64,000 bases of DNA. Origin: Massilia sp. ST3 (GTDB lineage Bacteria > Pseudomonadota > Gammaproteobacteria > Burkholderiales > Burkholderiaceae_D). Every line of letters starts with the position of its first letter. Within the stretch, counting starts at the first letter, position 1. The stretch covers positions 28,619 to 92,618 of the forward strand of contig NZ_JAGPWC010000013.1 in the NCBI RefSeq assembly GCF_018119405.1, written 5' to 3'. Of this stretch, positions 1-8,619 are shown in pieces. Under the pieces are notes generated by a model. The model had not been told where the DNA came from. It did not search any database and saw only the letters and a program-made list of their open reading frames with translations. The position numbers and the translations under genes were made by a program.

Positions 1-1
1 G

Positions 2-472
2 GCGCTGCTGCTGCCGCTCGAGGAAGGCAGCAAGGGACTGGATCCGCTCGGCGTGGCCTATGCGCTGGGCGCGGCCTTCTGCTGGGCGATGTACATCGTG
101 TTCGGCAAGCGCGTGTCCTCGCTCAAGGGCACCGAGGCGGTGGCCTGGGGCATGCTGGCGGCCAGCCTGTTCGCGGTGCCGGTGGGCGTGGCCCAGGCCG
201 GCGCCCTGCTCTTCACGCCGGCCATGCTGGCGGGCGGCTTCCTGGTGGCGCTGCTGTCCTCGGCGATTCCCTACACGCTTGAAATGATGGCGCTGGCGCG
301 CCTGCCGCGGCGGGTGTTCGGGATCCTGGTGTCGGCCGGGCCGGCGCTGGCGGCGCTGGCGGGTTTCGTGATGCTGGGCGAGCGGCTGACGGGGCTGCAA
401 TGGGGAGCGATCTTCCTGGTGATCTTCGCCTCGGCGGGGGCCGCGGCGACGGCGGGGCGTGGCAGCGAGTAG
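2..472 (+). CDS. EamA/RhtA-like inner-membrane exporter, C-terminal part (gene cut by window edge)
   Basis: The reading frame is open from the first complete codon at base 2 to the TAG at 470-472, so the start lies outside the window. The visible 156 residues are hydrophobic, with about five membrane spans separated by short loops. They include the ALARLPRRVFG stretch and a last helix ending in a Gly/Ala-rich tail, as in the second EamA repeat of RhtA-type threonine/homoserine exporters. Family knowledge makes this a drug/metabolite transporter that exports amino acids or related small molecules, but the substrate cannot be read from this fragment. It converges on corA. Confidence 0.75.
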   Translation, partial: ALLLPLEEGSKGLDPLGVAYALGAAFCWAMYIVFGKRVSSLKGTEAVAWGMLAASLFAVPVGVAQAGALLFTPAMLAGGFLVALLSSAIPYTLEMMALARLPRRVFGILVSAGPALAALAGFVMLGERLTGLQWGAIFLVIFASAGAAATAGRGSE

Positions 473-496
473 CTCCCGCTGCGTACGCACGTAGTA

Positions 497-1465
497 CTAA
501 ATCCACCCCGCCTTCTTGAACCGCCAGTACAGATACCCGCATACCAGCACCATCGTCCCCAGCGCGAACGGATACCCCCACTTCCATTTCAGCTCGGGCA
601 TGAACTCGAAGTTCATCCCCCACACTCCGGCGAACGCGGTGAACACCGCGAAGATCGCCGCATAAGAGGCCAGCTTCTTGCTGATGTCGTTCTCTTCGAT
701 CGCCACCATCGACAAGGTCACCTGGATCGCGGTGTTGATGGTGTCGCGCACCGCGTCCAGGCGGCCGGCGATGCGGAACAGGTGGTCGTGGACGTCGCGG
801 AAGTATTCCTGGGTCTCGGCCACCACCTGGGGCACGCGTCCGCCGTACAAGCGGCCGACGGCGTCCATCAGGGGGATCACGGCGTGGCGCAGCTGCTGGG
901 CCTTGCGCTTGAGCTCGTACAGGCGCTCGACGTTGGCGCGCTGCTTGCCCTGCTGGCCGAAGATCTGGTCCTCGATCGATTCGAGCTCGGACTCGAGCAT
1001 GTCGACCACCGGGAAATAGCGGTCGACCACGGCGTCGACCAGGGCGTAGAGCACGAAGCCGGCGCCCTTGCGCAGCTGGTGCGGCTCGCGCTCGGCGCGG
1101 GCGCGCACGCCCAGGAAGCTCTGCTTCGAATCGCTCCGCACCGACAGCACGTAGTTGCGGCCGGCGAACACGGCCAGCTGGCCGACGCACAGCTTGTCCT
1201 CGTGCAGTTCGACGATGTGCGCGACCATGAACACGTTCTCGCCGTATTCCTCCATCTTGGGGCGCTGGTGCCCGCGCGCGGCATCCTCGATGGCCAGCTC
1301 GTGCAGGCTGAACTCCTCCTGCATGGCGGCGATCTCGTCCGCGCCCGGATCGCGCAGCGCGACCCAGACGAAGGCGTCGGGTTGTTTCAGGTATTCGCTG
1401 ATGTCCTCGACCGGGACATCGGACAGCTTCTTGCCTTCCTGGTAGGCGACACAGTTGATCAGCAT
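497..1465 (-). CDS. corA: CorA-family magnesium/cobalt transporter
   Basis: The 322-residue protein has the usual CorA length and order: a long soluble cytoplasmic domain (about 1-260) with a charged helical region, then two C-terminal membrane helices (about 265-283 and 298-315). The signature Gly-Met-Asn lies at 283-285, at the end of the first helix, followed by an acidic periplasmic loop (NFEFMPELK) and a short Lys-rich tail. CorA forms a homopentameric Mg2+ channel in the inner membrane. The ATG at 1465 gives a full-length family protein. It follows ntrC on the same strand after about 80 bp and may be read through from it, but nothing shows a functional link to nitrogen control. Confidence 0.93.
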   Translation of the reverse strand: MLINCVAYQEGKKLSDVPVEDISEYLKQPDAFVWVALRDPGADEIAAMQEEFSLHELAIEDAARGHQRPKMEEYGENVFMVAHIVELHEDKLCVGQLAVFAGRNYVLSVRSDSKQSFLGVRARAEREPHQLRKGAGFVLYALVDAVVDRYFPVVDMLESELESIEDQIFGQQGKQRANVERLYELKRKAQQLRHAVIPLMDAVGRLYGGRVPQVVAETQEYFRDVHDHLFRIAGRLDAVRDTINTAIQVTLSMVAIEENDISKKLASYAAIFAVFTAFAGVWGMNFEFMPELKWKWGYPFALGTMVLVCGYLYWRFKKAGWI

Positions 1466-1544
1466 GGATGGGGTAACTCAACAGGCGAAATGGACCGATG
1501 CATGAGCTTACACCATCGGCCCCTTTCGGCCCCTTTCCCCGCCC

Positions 1545-3032
1545 TTACTCGTCGCGCGCGCCGTCGATCCCCAGTTCCACGATCTTGCGGGTGATGGTGT
1601 TGCGGCCGATCCCGAGCCGCATCGCGGCGTCGTTCTTGCGCCCGTGGGTGTGCTTGAGCGCGGTGCGGATCAGGGCCGACTCGAACTGGCGCCCGAGCAC
1701 GTCCATCACGTCCATCTGGCCGGCGCTGAGCATGCCGGCGGCCTGCAGCTCCAGCAGGCCGATCCAGCCTTCGGGCGAGGACGCCGGCGCCTGCGGCTGG
1801 CCCGCTGCGCCGTTGAAGCCGGCCGGCGCGGCGGCCGGCGCACCCAGGGACAGCGGCACCGCTTCCTGCTGGCCCTGGCTTGCCTGGGTCAGGTCGCGCG
1901 GCAGGTCCTTGACCTCGACCGTCTGGCCAGGGGCCATCACGGTGATCCAGTTGCACAGGTTTTCCAGCTGGCGCACGTTGCCCGGCAGCTCGAGCCCGGC
2001 CAGGAAGCGCATCGCCTGCTCGCTCATGCGCTTGGGCTCGACGCCCAATTGTCGTGCACTCTGCACCAGGAAGTGGCGCGCCAGGATGGGGATGTCCTCG
2101 CGCCGCTCGCGCAGGGACGGCAGGCGCAGGCGGATCACGTTCAGGCGGTGGTACAGGTCTTCGCGGAACAGGCCGTCGCGCACGCGCTGTTCCAGGTTCT
2201 GGTGGGTGGCGGCGATCACGCGCACATTGGCCTTGACCGGCTGGTGCCCGCCGACGCGGTAGAAGTGGCCGTCGGACAGCACCCGCAGCAGGCGGGTCTG
2301 CAGGTCGAAAGGCATGTCGCCGATCTCGTCGAGGAACAGGGTGCCGTCCTCCGCCTGCTCGAAGCGGCCGCGCCGCATCGCCTGGGCGCCGGTGAAGGCG
2401 CCGCGCTCGTGGCCGAACAGCTCGGACTCCAGCAGGTCCTTCGGGATCGCCGCCGTATTCAGGGCGATGAAGGGCTGCTGGGCGCGCGGGCTGTGCTTGT
2501 GCAGGGCGCGCGCCACCAGCTCCTTGCCGCTGCCGCTCTCGCCCGTGATCAGCACCGTCACGTTGGATTGCGACAGGCGGCCGATGGCGCGGAACACCTC
2601 CTGCATGGCGGGCGCATGGCCCAGGATCTCGGGCGTCTCGGCGGGCGCCGCCTCGACGCTGGCCTCGCGCAGGCTCTCTTCCAGCGCGCGCCGGATCAGG
2701 GCCACCGCCTTGTCGATGTCGAAGGGCTTCGCCAGGTAATCGAAGGCGCCGCCCTGGAAGGAAGCGACCGCCGAATCGAGGTCGGAGAAGGCGGTGATGA
2801 TGATGACCGGCAGGCCGGGATAGCGCGCCTTGACCGCCTGCAGCAGGTCGATGCCGGATTCGCCCGGCATGCGGATGTCCGACACCAGCACCTGCGGGGT
2901 CTCCGTCTCGAAGGCCAGGAGGGCGTCGCGCGCGTTGGCGAAGCTGCGGGTCTCCAGGCTTTCGCGCGCCAGGGCTTTTTCCAGCACCCAGCGGATCGAT
3001 GCATCGTCGTCGACAATCCAGATTGGTTTCAT
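1545..3032 (-). CDS. ntrC: NtrC nitrogen-regulation response regulator (sigma-54 activator)
   Basis: The 495-residue protein has three NtrC domains in order. The receiver domain (about 1-120) has acidic residues at DDD 8-10 and the phosphoacceptor Asp52 in LVSDIRMPG. The AAA+ domain (about 145-380) carries Walker A GESGSGKE and the GAFTGA loop that contacts sigma-54. The C-terminal Fis-type helix-turn-helix ends in LGIGRNTITRKIVELGI. Phosphorylated by NtrB under nitrogen limitation, it activates sigma-54 promoters; candidates are seen upstream of glnA and narK in this window. The open frame continues far upstream, but MKPIWIVDDD at 3032 is the natural receiver start, with a GGGAAA-like site before it. 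It is downstream of ntrB by 65 bp. Confidence 0.97.
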   Translation of the reverse strand: MKPIWIVDDDASIRWVLEKALARESLETRSFANARDALLAFETETPQVLVSDIRMPGESGIDLLQAVKARYPGLPVIIITAFSDLDSAVASFQGGAFDYLAKPFDIDKAVALIRRALEESLREASVEAAPAETPEILGHAPAMQEVFRAIGRLSQSNVTVLITGESGSGKELVARALHKHSPRAQQPFIALNTAAIPKDLLESELFGHERGAFTGAQAMRRGRFEQAEDGTLFLDEIGDMPFDLQTRLLRVLSDGHFYRVGGHQPVKANVRVIAATHQNLEQRVRDGLFREDLYHRLNVIRLRLPSLRERREDIPILARHFLVQSARQLGVEPKRMSEQAMRFLAGLELPGNVRQLENLCNWITVMAPGQTVEVKDLPRDLTQASQGQQEAVPLSLGAPAAAPAGFNGAAGQPQAPASSPEGWIGLLELQAAGMLSAGQMDVMDVLGRQFESALIRTALKHTHGRKNDAAMRLGIGRNTITRKIVELGIDGARDE

Positions 3033-3097
3033 GTATTCGTGTTTCCCGCAACATGGATTCAATGGGGACCGTCCGCCCCGGTCCTGCGCCCGCAAGC

Positions 3098-4204
3098 TTA
3101 TGGCAAGGGCAGCAGGATACGGAAATCGGTCAGTCCAGGCCGGCTTTCGCACTCGATCACGCCCAGGTGCTGCTGCACGAAGGTTTGCGCCAGGGTCAGC
3201 CCCAGGCCGCTGCCGCCGTCCCGCCCGGAGACGAGCGGGTAGAAGATGCGGTCGCGGATCTCCGGTGCGATGCCCGGTCCATTGTCGATGATATGCAAGT
3301 CTAGTGCCAGCCCGTAACGGACCTTGGCCAGGGTGACCTGGCGCGCCACGCGGGTGCGCAGCACGATCTCGGCGTCGCCCGCGGCGATGCGTCCGGCCAG
3401 GGCCTGGGCGGCGTTGTGGGCGATGTTCAGGACCACCTGGATCAGCTGCTCCATGTCGCCGCGGAATTCGGGAATCGAGGCGTCGTAGTCGCGCCGGATC
3501 GTGAGCCCTTGCGGGAACTCGGCCAGGATCAGGCTGCGCACCCGCTCGCACACTTCGTGGATGTTGACGTCGCCCACGATGTGGGGTTTGCGATGGGGCG
3601 CCAGCAGGCGGTCGACCAGGGTCTGCAGGCGATCGGCTTCCTTGATGATGACTTGCGTGTATTCCTGTAGGTCGGCCAGGTGGTGGGGCGGGAGCTCGAG
3701 CTCCAGCAGCTGGGCCGCGCCGCGGATGCCGCCCAGCGGGTTCTTGATCTCGTGCGCCAGGTTGCGGATCAGTTCCTTGTTGGCCTGGCTCTGGTCGAGG
3801 ATGCGCTCTTCGCGGTCGAGCTTGAGCTGCTGCACGTTCTCGCGCAGCTCGATCAGGAGCTCGCCGCCGTTGCTGTCGCCGAGGGCGCTGACGATGCTGT
3901 TCACGTGCAGCGGTTCGCGCCCCACGCGCTGCAGGGTCAGGTCCTGGCGCAGGTCGGCGTACTGGTGGGCCAGCGCCTGGGCGCATAGGGCGCTCAGTTC
4001 GGCGCCGTTGGCGAACAGGTCGGGCAGCTTGTAGCGCTGCAGGGACTTGAGCGAGAGTTCGAGGAGGTTTTCCGCGGCCGGGTTGGCGTAGCGCACCTGG
4101 CCGGCGCCGTCGGTGAGCAGCACGGCCGAGGCCAGCAGATCCAGGCCGGCGAATGGGCCGGCGCTTGGACCAGCTGCGCGCGCAGGCTCCCCGTGTGCGT
4201 TCAT
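3098..4204 (-). CDS. ntrB: NtrB nitrogen-regulation sensor histidine kinase
   Basis: This 368-residue soluble kinase has an N-terminal PAS-type sensor (about 20-125), a HisKA helix pair with the phosphorylated His151 in NLAHEIKNPLGG, and a C-terminal ATPase domain with the N box (VVLNIAHNAAQAL), DNGPGI and GSGLGL motifs. It has no membrane span, which fits NtrB, a cytoplasmic kinase controlled by PII protein. It phosphorylates NtrC. Its ATG overlaps the stop of the upstream DUF4124 gene in an ATGA arrangement (4201-4204), so translation of the two is probably coupled. Confidence 0.96.
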   Translation of the reverse strand: MNAHGEPARAAGPSAGPFAGLDLLASAVLLTDGAGQVRYANPAAENLLELSLKSLQRYKLPDLFANGAELSALCAQALAHQYADLRQDLTLQRVGREPLHVNSIVSALGDSNGGELLIELRENVQQLKLDREERILDQSQANKELIRNLAHEIKNPLGGIRGAAQLLELELPPHHLADLQEYTQVIIKEADRLQTLVDRLLAPHRKPHIVGDVNIHEVCERVRSLILAEFPQGLTIRRDYDASIPEFRGDMEQLIQVVLNIAHNAAQALAGRIAAGDAEIVLRTRVARQVTLAKVRYGLALDLHIIDNGPGIAPEIRDRIFYPLVSGRDGGSGLGLTLAQTFVQQHLGVIECESRPGLTDFRILLPLP

Positions 4205-4722
4205 CGGAGGTTCGCGATCTCGCGCCGCAGCGCCTCGACGTTGCGTTCGCTGCGGTTGATGTCGTCGCGCATGCCGGACACGCGCTCCTGGTACTTGGCG
4301 TAGTTGCGCTCGTTGCCCTGGCGTTCGGGCTCGCCGTTGTTGAAATCGCGCTTCAGGTCGGCCAATTTCTTTTCCTCGGAACGCAGTTCGTCATGCAGGA
4401 TCTCGCGCCGGTCGTCGTCGCGCGCGCGCTGCTGGGCGCTGTCGACCCGCGGGAAGCTGGCCGGGCTCGCGCTGGCCGCGGGCGGACTGCTCTGGCGCAC
4501 GGCGGGCGTCGACACGGCCGGGATCGGCGCGGAGGCGCGCGGCGCCGCCGGCGGCGTGTAGCCGAGGTCGAGCAGCTTGCAGCCCTTCCGGCTGCTGTCG
4601 GTGAACTCGACGCGGCCTTCGCCGTCGATGCATTTATAGACCGGGGTCTGGGCGGCGGCGGTGTTGCTGAATGCGATGCCAACGGCCAGCAGGGCGATGG
4701 TGCGGGTGAATGTCATTCTCAT
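4201..4722 (-). CDS. Secreted DUF4124-domain protein with coiled-coil tail
   Basis: Starting at the ATG at 4722 (an alternative ATG is at 4716), the 173-residue product begins with a Sec signal peptide (TRTIALLAVGIAF...AAA-Q). A short DUF4124 domain follows, with the typical VYKCID...GRVEFTD pattern and a second Cys. Then come an Ala/Pro-rich linker and a highly charged helical tail with regular hydrophobic spacing, likely coiled coil. The family is periplasmic and its role unknown. The upstream in-frame extension to 4836 is not needed and would bury the signal peptide. The gene sits between glnA and ntrB and overlaps ntrB by four bases, so it is probably expressed with the nitrogen regulators. 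A role in nitrogen control is only inference. Confidence 0.85.
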   Translation of the reverse strand: MRMTFTRTIALLAVGIAFSNTAAAQTPVYKCIDGEGRVEFTDSSRKGCKLLDLGYTPPAAPRASAPIPAVSTPAVRQSSPPAASASPASFPRVDSAQQRARDDDRREILHDELRSEEKKLADLKRDFNNGEPERQGNERNYAKYQERVSGMRDDINRSERNVEALRREIANLR

Positions 4723-4734
4723 CAGAAACAGATC

Positions 4735-4751
4735 TGCACAATAAAAGTGCA
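4735..4751. promoter_or_regulatory. Candidate NtrC operator upstream of the DUF4124-ntrB-ntrC operon
   Basis: The 17 bases TGCACAATAAAAGTGCA have outer half-sites TGCAC and GTGCA at exactly the spacing of the NtrC consensus (TGCACC-N5-GGTGCA), differing only at the innermost base of each half. The site lies 13-29 bases before the start codon at 4722. At that position a bound NtrC dimer would block transcription, as in glnL-type autoregulation in enterics. Binding has not been shown. Confidence 0.55.
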
Positions 4752-4794
4752 CACATTTTAGTCCACGCCGACTATACCCGATCCCGAAAACAGC

Positions 4795-4820
4795 ACGGGG
4801 AAAGCCATGGCTTTCCCCGT
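4795..4820 (-). terminator. Palindrome between glnA and the DUF4124 gene, likely terminator or attenuator
   Basis: A perfect 26-base palindrome with arms ACGGGGAAAGCC and GGCTTTCCCCGT lies about 60 bases beyond the glnA stop. The following base run is not strongly T-rich on either strand (GCTGTTTTC leftwards, CTTTGTT rightwards). It therefore probably ends part of glnA transcription rather than all of it, leaving some read-through into ntrBC. Confidence 0.6.
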
Positions 4821-4881
4821 CTTTGTTACACAGCATTACAGCTTGTGATGCCAGGCTGCAACACTTTCCTTGACAGGCTGA

Positions 4882-6297
4882 TTACGACGAGTAGTACATG
4901 TCGAATTCGGCCGGGTGCGGGGTCATGCGCATGCGCTGCACTTCCTGCATCTTGAGGTCGAGGTAGGCGTCGATCATGCTGTCGCTGAACACGCCGCCGC
5001 GGGTCAGGAACTCGCGGTCCTTGTCCAGGGCTTCCAGCGCTTCTTCCAGCGAGGCGCACACGGTCGGGATCAGCTTGTCTTCTTCCGGCGGCAGGTGGTA
5101 CAGGTCCTTGGTCGCCGCTTCGCCCGGGTGGATCTTGTTCTGGATGCCGTCCAGGCCGGCCATCAGCAGCGCGGCGAAGCACAGGTAGACGTTGGCCAGC
5201 GGGTCCGGGAAGCGCACTTCGATGCGGCGGCCTTTGGGGTTCGCCACGTGCGGGATGCGGATCGATGCCGAACGGTTACGGGCCGAGTAGGCCAGCTTGA
5301 CCGGCGCTTCGTAGCCCGGCACCAGGCGCTTGTACGAGTTGGTGCCCGGGTTGGTGATCGCGTTCAGGGCCTTGGCGTGCTTGATGATGCCGCCGATGTA
5401 GAACAGCGCGGTCTCCGACAGGCCGGCGTAGCCGTCGCCTGCGAACAGGTTCTTGCCGTCCTTCCAGATCGACTGGTGCACGTGCATGCCCGAACCGTTG
5501 TCGCCGGCCATCGGCTTTGGCATGAAGGTGGCGGTCTTGCCGTAGCTGTGGGCCACGTTCCAGATCACGTACTTCAGGTTCTGGGTCCAGTCGGCGCGCT
5601 CGACCAGGGTCGAGAAGCGGGTGCCGAGTTCGTTCTGGCCGGCGCCGGCCACTTCGTGGTGGTGCACTTCGACCGGGATGCCCATCGATTCGAGGATCAG
5701 CGACATTTCCGAGCGCATGTCCTGGAAGCTGTCGACCGGCGGGACCGGGAAGTAGCCGCCCTTGACGGTCGGACGGTGGCCGCTGTTGCCGCCTTCGATT
5801 TCCTTGTCGGTCGACCACGAGGCTTCATCCGAGTCGATCTTGACGAAGCAGCCCGACATGTCGATCTTCCAGCGGACCGAGTCGAAGATGAAGAATTCCG
5901 GCTCCGGGCCGAAGTAGGCGGTGTCGCCGATGCCCGAGGATTTCAGGTAGGCTTCGGCGCGCTTGGCGATCGAGCGCGGGTCGCGGTCATAGCCCTTGCC
6001 GTCCGACGGTTCCACCACGTCGCACTGCATGAACAGGGTGGTTTCTTCCATGAACGGGTCGATGTTCGCGGTGTTCGGGTCCGGCATCAGGAGCATGTCC
6101 GAGGCTTCGATACCTTTCCAGCCGGCGATCGACGAGCCGTCGAAAGCGTGGCCCGATTCGAATTTGTCGAGGTCGAAGTGCGACACGGGCACGGTCACGT
6201 GCTGTTCTTTGCCGCGGGTATCGGCGAAGCGAAAATCAACGAACTTGACTTCGTTGTCCTTAACCATCTGCACTACGTCTGCGGCGGTCTTTGCCAT
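4882..6297 (-). CDS. glnA: Type I glutamine synthetase
   Basis: The 471-residue protein matches bacterial GSI-beta along its length. It has the N-terminal beta-grasp domain with GSSIAGW, the metal-binding [11 protein letters not shown] region, [10 protein letters not shown], and the arginine-rich loop near [12 protein letters not shown]. The adenylylation site is Tyr400 in [10 protein letters not shown]. The enzyme makes glutamine from glutamate, ammonium and ATP in a dodecamer; the conserved tyrosine implies control by GlnE adenylyltransferase. The ATG at 6297 follows an AGGAG ribosome site at 6305-6309. A sigma-54 promoter and NtrC-type sites lie upstream, and the DUF4124 gene, ntrB and ntrC follow on the same strand. 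Confidence 0.98.
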   Translation of the reverse strand: MAKTAADVVQMVKDNEVKFVDFRFADTRGKEQHVTVPVSHFDLDKFESGHAFDGSSIAGWKGIEASDMLLMPDPNTANIDPFMEETTLFMQCDVVEPSDGKGYDRDPRSIAKRAEAYLKSSGIGDTAYFGPEPEFFIFDSVRWKIDMSGCFVKIDSDEASWSTDKEIEGGNSGHRPTVKGGYFPVPPVDSFQDMRSEMSLILESMGIPVEVHHHEVAGAGQNELGTRFSTLVERADWTQNLKYVIWNVAHSYGKTATFMPKPMAGDNGSGMHVHQSIWKDGKNLFAGDGYAGLSETALFYIGGIIKHAKALNAITNPGTNSYKRLVPGYEAPVKLAYSARNRSASIRIPHVANPKGRRIEVRFPDPLANVYLCFAALLMAGLDGIQNKIHPGEAATKDLYHLPPEEDKLIPTVCASLEEALEALDKDREFLTRGGVFSDSMIDAYLDLKMQEVQRMRMTPHPAEFDMYYSS

Positions 6298-6365
6298 TCG
6301 GAATCTCCTAGTTGAAAAGGTGTGTGCCTTGCCTGATGCGAAGCGACAACATGCTTTCTGTTAAA

Positions 6366-6380
6366 GCAGGAAGCATGCCA
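6366..6380 (-). promoter_or_regulatory. Sigma-54 promoter of glnA
   Basis: Read leftwards the bases are TGGCATGCTTCCTGC, matching TGGCACG-N4-TTGC at 13 of 15 positions' worth of consensus, with the essential GG and GC dinucleotides exactly ten bases apart. Transcription would start near 6354, giving a leader of about 57 bases before glnA. NtrC-type sites lie 140-200 bases further upstream, the usual enhancer distance. Confidence 0.72.
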
Positions 6381-6488
6381 AGCTTGAAGCATGAGCAAAT
6401 GCATAATTCGTTCTTTGGAAACGGGCCAGTTTACCCATAAAATCGCCCTAAACGGATGCACGGCCGTCCGATTCGATCGCGGCCTTGG

Positions 6489-6559
6489 CGCACCACATTG
6501 GTGCAATCCATGCAAAATGCACCACGGCAGCGCAGGATACACTGATCCAGGATGGTGCA
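6489..6559. promoter_or_regulatory. Cluster of NtrC-type enhancer sites upstream of glnA
   Basis: Three 17-base sites fit TGCACC-N5-GGTGCA. At 6489-6505, CGCACCACATTGGTGCA differs at one half-site base. At 6518-6534, TGCACC is perfect and the second half weak. At 6543-6559, the first half is weak and GGTGCA perfect. Their centres lie about 143, 172 and 197 bases upstream of the predicted glnA transcription start. They also lie just before the divergent rhodanese gene, so they could affect it. Confidence 0.65.
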
Positions 6560-6592
6560 TCGCGCATTTATGCTCGAAAACGGACCTACGAA

Positions 6593-7048
6593 ATGACTCC
6601 CGAACAAATTTTAGAGGCTGCGCGCCAGCGTGCGCCCGGCCAGCCCTACGCGGGCGCCGTGACCCCGGAGGAGGCCTACGCCCTGCTCCAGGCCGATCCG
6701 AAGGTGAAACTGGTCGACGTGCGCACGAATGCCGAGCGCGACTGGGTGGGGCGGGTGGCGATTCCCGACGCCCAGCATGCGGCGGTGCAGTGGGCGATTT
6801 ATCCGGGCGGGGTGCCGAATCCGGATTTCGGGGCGCAGCTGGAAAAGGTGGCGCGCAAGGACGAGGTGCTGCTGTTCCTGTGCCGCTCCGGCGTGCGCTC
6901 GCGCCACAGCGCGCGGGTGGCGACCGAGCACGGGTTTGCGCAGTCGTATGACATCCTGGAAGGCTTCGAGGGGGACAAGGACGCCGAGGGGCATCGCAAG
7001 ACGCTGGGGGGGTGGTGCAAGAAGGGCTTGCCGTGGGTGGGGGCTTAA
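6593..7048 (+). CDS. Single-domain rhodanese-like protein
   Basis: The 151-residue protein starts at ATG 6593 (MTPEQILEAA). An in-frame extension upstream would run through the NtrC sites and is rejected. One rhodanese domain is seen: the substrate-pocket segment VKLVDVRTNAERDWVG and the active-site loop CRSGVRS with catalytic Cys97. The C-terminus ends HRKTLGGWCKKGLPW, typical of small cytoplasmic sulfurtransferases. The likely role is sulfur transfer through a persulfide, acceptor unknown. It is divergent from glnA. Confidence 0.88.
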   Translation: MTPEQILEAARQRAPGQPYAGAVTPEEAYALLQADPKVKLVDVRTNAERDWVGRVAIPDAQHAAVQWAIYPGGVPNPDFGAQLEKVARKDEVLLFLCRSGVRSRHSARVATEHGFAQSYDILEGFEGDKDAEGHRKTLGGWCKKGLPWVGA

Positions 7049-7068
7049 CGAGGCTTGTAGCTCGCTAA

Positions 7069-7230
7069 GAACCTTGGGCGGAACAATGCCAGTGGCATTG
7101 TTCCCGCCTTCGCGGGAAGTCGGAGGCGCCAGTGGCGCGTATGACGGTTTTTAGTGTACAGGCTCGCGATTCCATGTCGACACGCGCCCTCATTACGTCA
7201 TTCCCGCGAAGCCGGGAACCCAAGCTTGCA
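7069..7230. repeat. REP-like inverted repeat pair, copy A (degenerate)
   Basis: Two palindromic units face each other. The left one (about 7070-7152) is divergent and contains its own extra hairpin (AACAATGCCAGTGGCATTGTT). The right one (about 7194-7228) reads TCATTCCCGCGAAGCCGGGA followed by ACCCAAGCTTG. The outer CTTGGG/CCCAAG ends and CCGG cores match three other pairs in this window (18996, 20656, 46499). It fills the gap between the convergent rhodanese and TAXI genes. Confidence 0.75.
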
Positions 7231-7249
7231 TGCACGCCGCCAGCGCGAA

Positions 7250-8587
7250 TTACTCCACCACCGGCCCCGCCACGATCCGCTGCCTCACGATATTGATATG
7301 ACTGCGCAGCCCGTATAACGCATCCGCGAACGCCAGCGGAATCGAGATGTGGTTCACCCGCTCCTCGATATCGTCCAGCCGGTGCAGCAAGTCCTGGCGC
7401 ACCGCTTCGCGCTCTTCTCCCTGCGCCCTTTCCATGGCCTGCTCCACCGCCCGCAGTTCGCCATACCAGCGGTACACACGCGAACGCACCCGCCACACGT
7501 ACAGCGGCGGCACGATCTTCGACAGCGGAATCAGGAGGGCCGCCAGGGCCACCGCGATCACGCCCAGCCGGTCGAGCAGGTTGGCCAGCCAGAAGCTCAT
7601 ATAGCGCTGCAGGAAAGGCGGCCCGTCGCGGTAGTAGCGGGCGGCCTCGCTCGCCACCGGGATCTCGGTGTACTTCGGCGAAGGGAACTGTCCCTGCTGC
7701 TGGAACCACCCTGCTCCGCCATGGATCTCGTAGGCCGCCTTCACGAACTGCCCTACGAGCGCAGGATGCAGTTCCTCGCGCGCCACCAGGGTCGCGGTCG
7801 GCGCGATCAGGTGGTAGTCCTGGGCCGGAATATTGCGGCCCAGGTCGACGATCCCGCGCGGCAGCACCACGTGGGTCAGGAAAGGCAGGCGCCGGGTATA
7901 GGCCTCGGCCTGGGAGAAATCGAACAGCTGGATGCCCGGGGTCTGCAGGAGCATCTGGATCAGCGGCGCTTCCGGGGCCGAGCTGAACACGAGGCCGTCG
8001 ATGCGGCCTTCCAGCAGCTCCACCGTGGCCGGCGTGTTGGCCAGCATGCCGATGCGCAGCTGCTCGGGCTCGACGCCGTTGGCCGCCAGCACCTGGCGGA
8101 ACAGGCGCGGCACGCCCGTGCCTTCCGGCCCCAGGTTGACGCGCTTGCCCTTCAGGTCGGTCAATTTGCCGACCTTCGCTTCCGTCCGCAGGAACAGCCA
8201 GACCGGCTCGGTGAACAGGCTGCCGAGCGAGACCAGGCCATGGCGCGCGGCCTGGCCGTCGTCGGTGGAGCCGCTCTGCACGAAGGCGATGTCGGCCTTG
8301 CCCGCGATCAGGCGCTCGAGATTGTCCTGGGAGCCGAGCGAAGGCTGGAGGGTGACCGCGATCTCGTCGCGCGCCAGCAGCCTGGCGTACTGCTTGCCGA
8401 ACTGCTCGTAGGCGCTGTTCTCCTGCCCGGTGGCCAGCACCAGGTGGCGCGGCGGGGCCGGGTCGACCCACCAGTAGGCCAGGGCCACGGCGGCGATCAC
8501 GATCAGGATGGTCGGCCCGGAGGCGACCAGCAGGTCGCGCAGCGACACGATGCTGAAGCTGCGCACCCTGGAAACGGCGCGGCGCAT
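7250..8587 (-). CDS. TAXI-family TRAP-type substrate-binding protein with membrane anchors
   Basis: From ATG 8587 the 445-residue protein has an N-terminal membrane segment (PTILIVIAAVALAYWW). A periplasmic binding domain of the TAXI type follows, with ATGQENSAYEQFGKQYA, AGKADIAFVQSG and LKGKRVNLGPEGTGVPRLFR. A second membrane segment (GVIAVALAALLIPLSKIV) and a charged cytoplasmic helix end the protein. TAXI proteins normally bind an organic acid for a TRAP transporter, but no TRAP permease gene is nearby and the C-terminal anchor is atypical, so a sensory or structural role is possible. A TTG start at 8632 would overlap the PBP gene stop by 13 bases. Confidence 0.8.
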   Translation of the reverse strand: MRRAVSRVRSFSIVSLRDLLVASGPTILIVIAAVALAYWWVDPAPPRHLVLATGQENSAYEQFGKQYARLLARDEIAVTLQPSLGSQDNLERLIAGKADIAFVQSGSTDDGQAARHGLVSLGSLFTEPVWLFLRTEAKVGKLTDLKGKRVNLGPEGTGVPRLFRQVLAANGVEPEQLRIGMLANTPATVELLEGRIDGLVFSSAPEAPLIQMLLQTPGIQLFDFSQAEAYTRRLPFLTHVVLPRGIVDLGRNIPAQDYHLIAPTATLVAREELHPALVGQFVKAAYEIHGGAGWFQQQGQFPSPKYTEIPVASEAARYYRDGPPFLQRYMSFWLANLLDRLGVIAVALAALLIPLSKIVPPLYVWRVRSRVYRWYGELRAVEQAMERAQGEEREAVRQDLLHRLDDIEERVNHISIPLAFADALYGLRSHINIVRQRIVAGPVVE

Positions 8588-8619
8588 GGCGCCGCGCTTC
8601 GCGTCCGGCGGCGGCCGCA

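Noticed and set aside
1500..1545. Short tandem GAAAGGGGCC units between corA and ntrC
   Set aside because: Only two copies of ten bases; no structure or function can be argued.
6485..6592. N-terminal extension of the rhodanese gene by 36 codons
   Set aside because: The extension runs through the NtrC-type sites, has no family similarity, and MTPEQILEAA is a natural rhodanese start.
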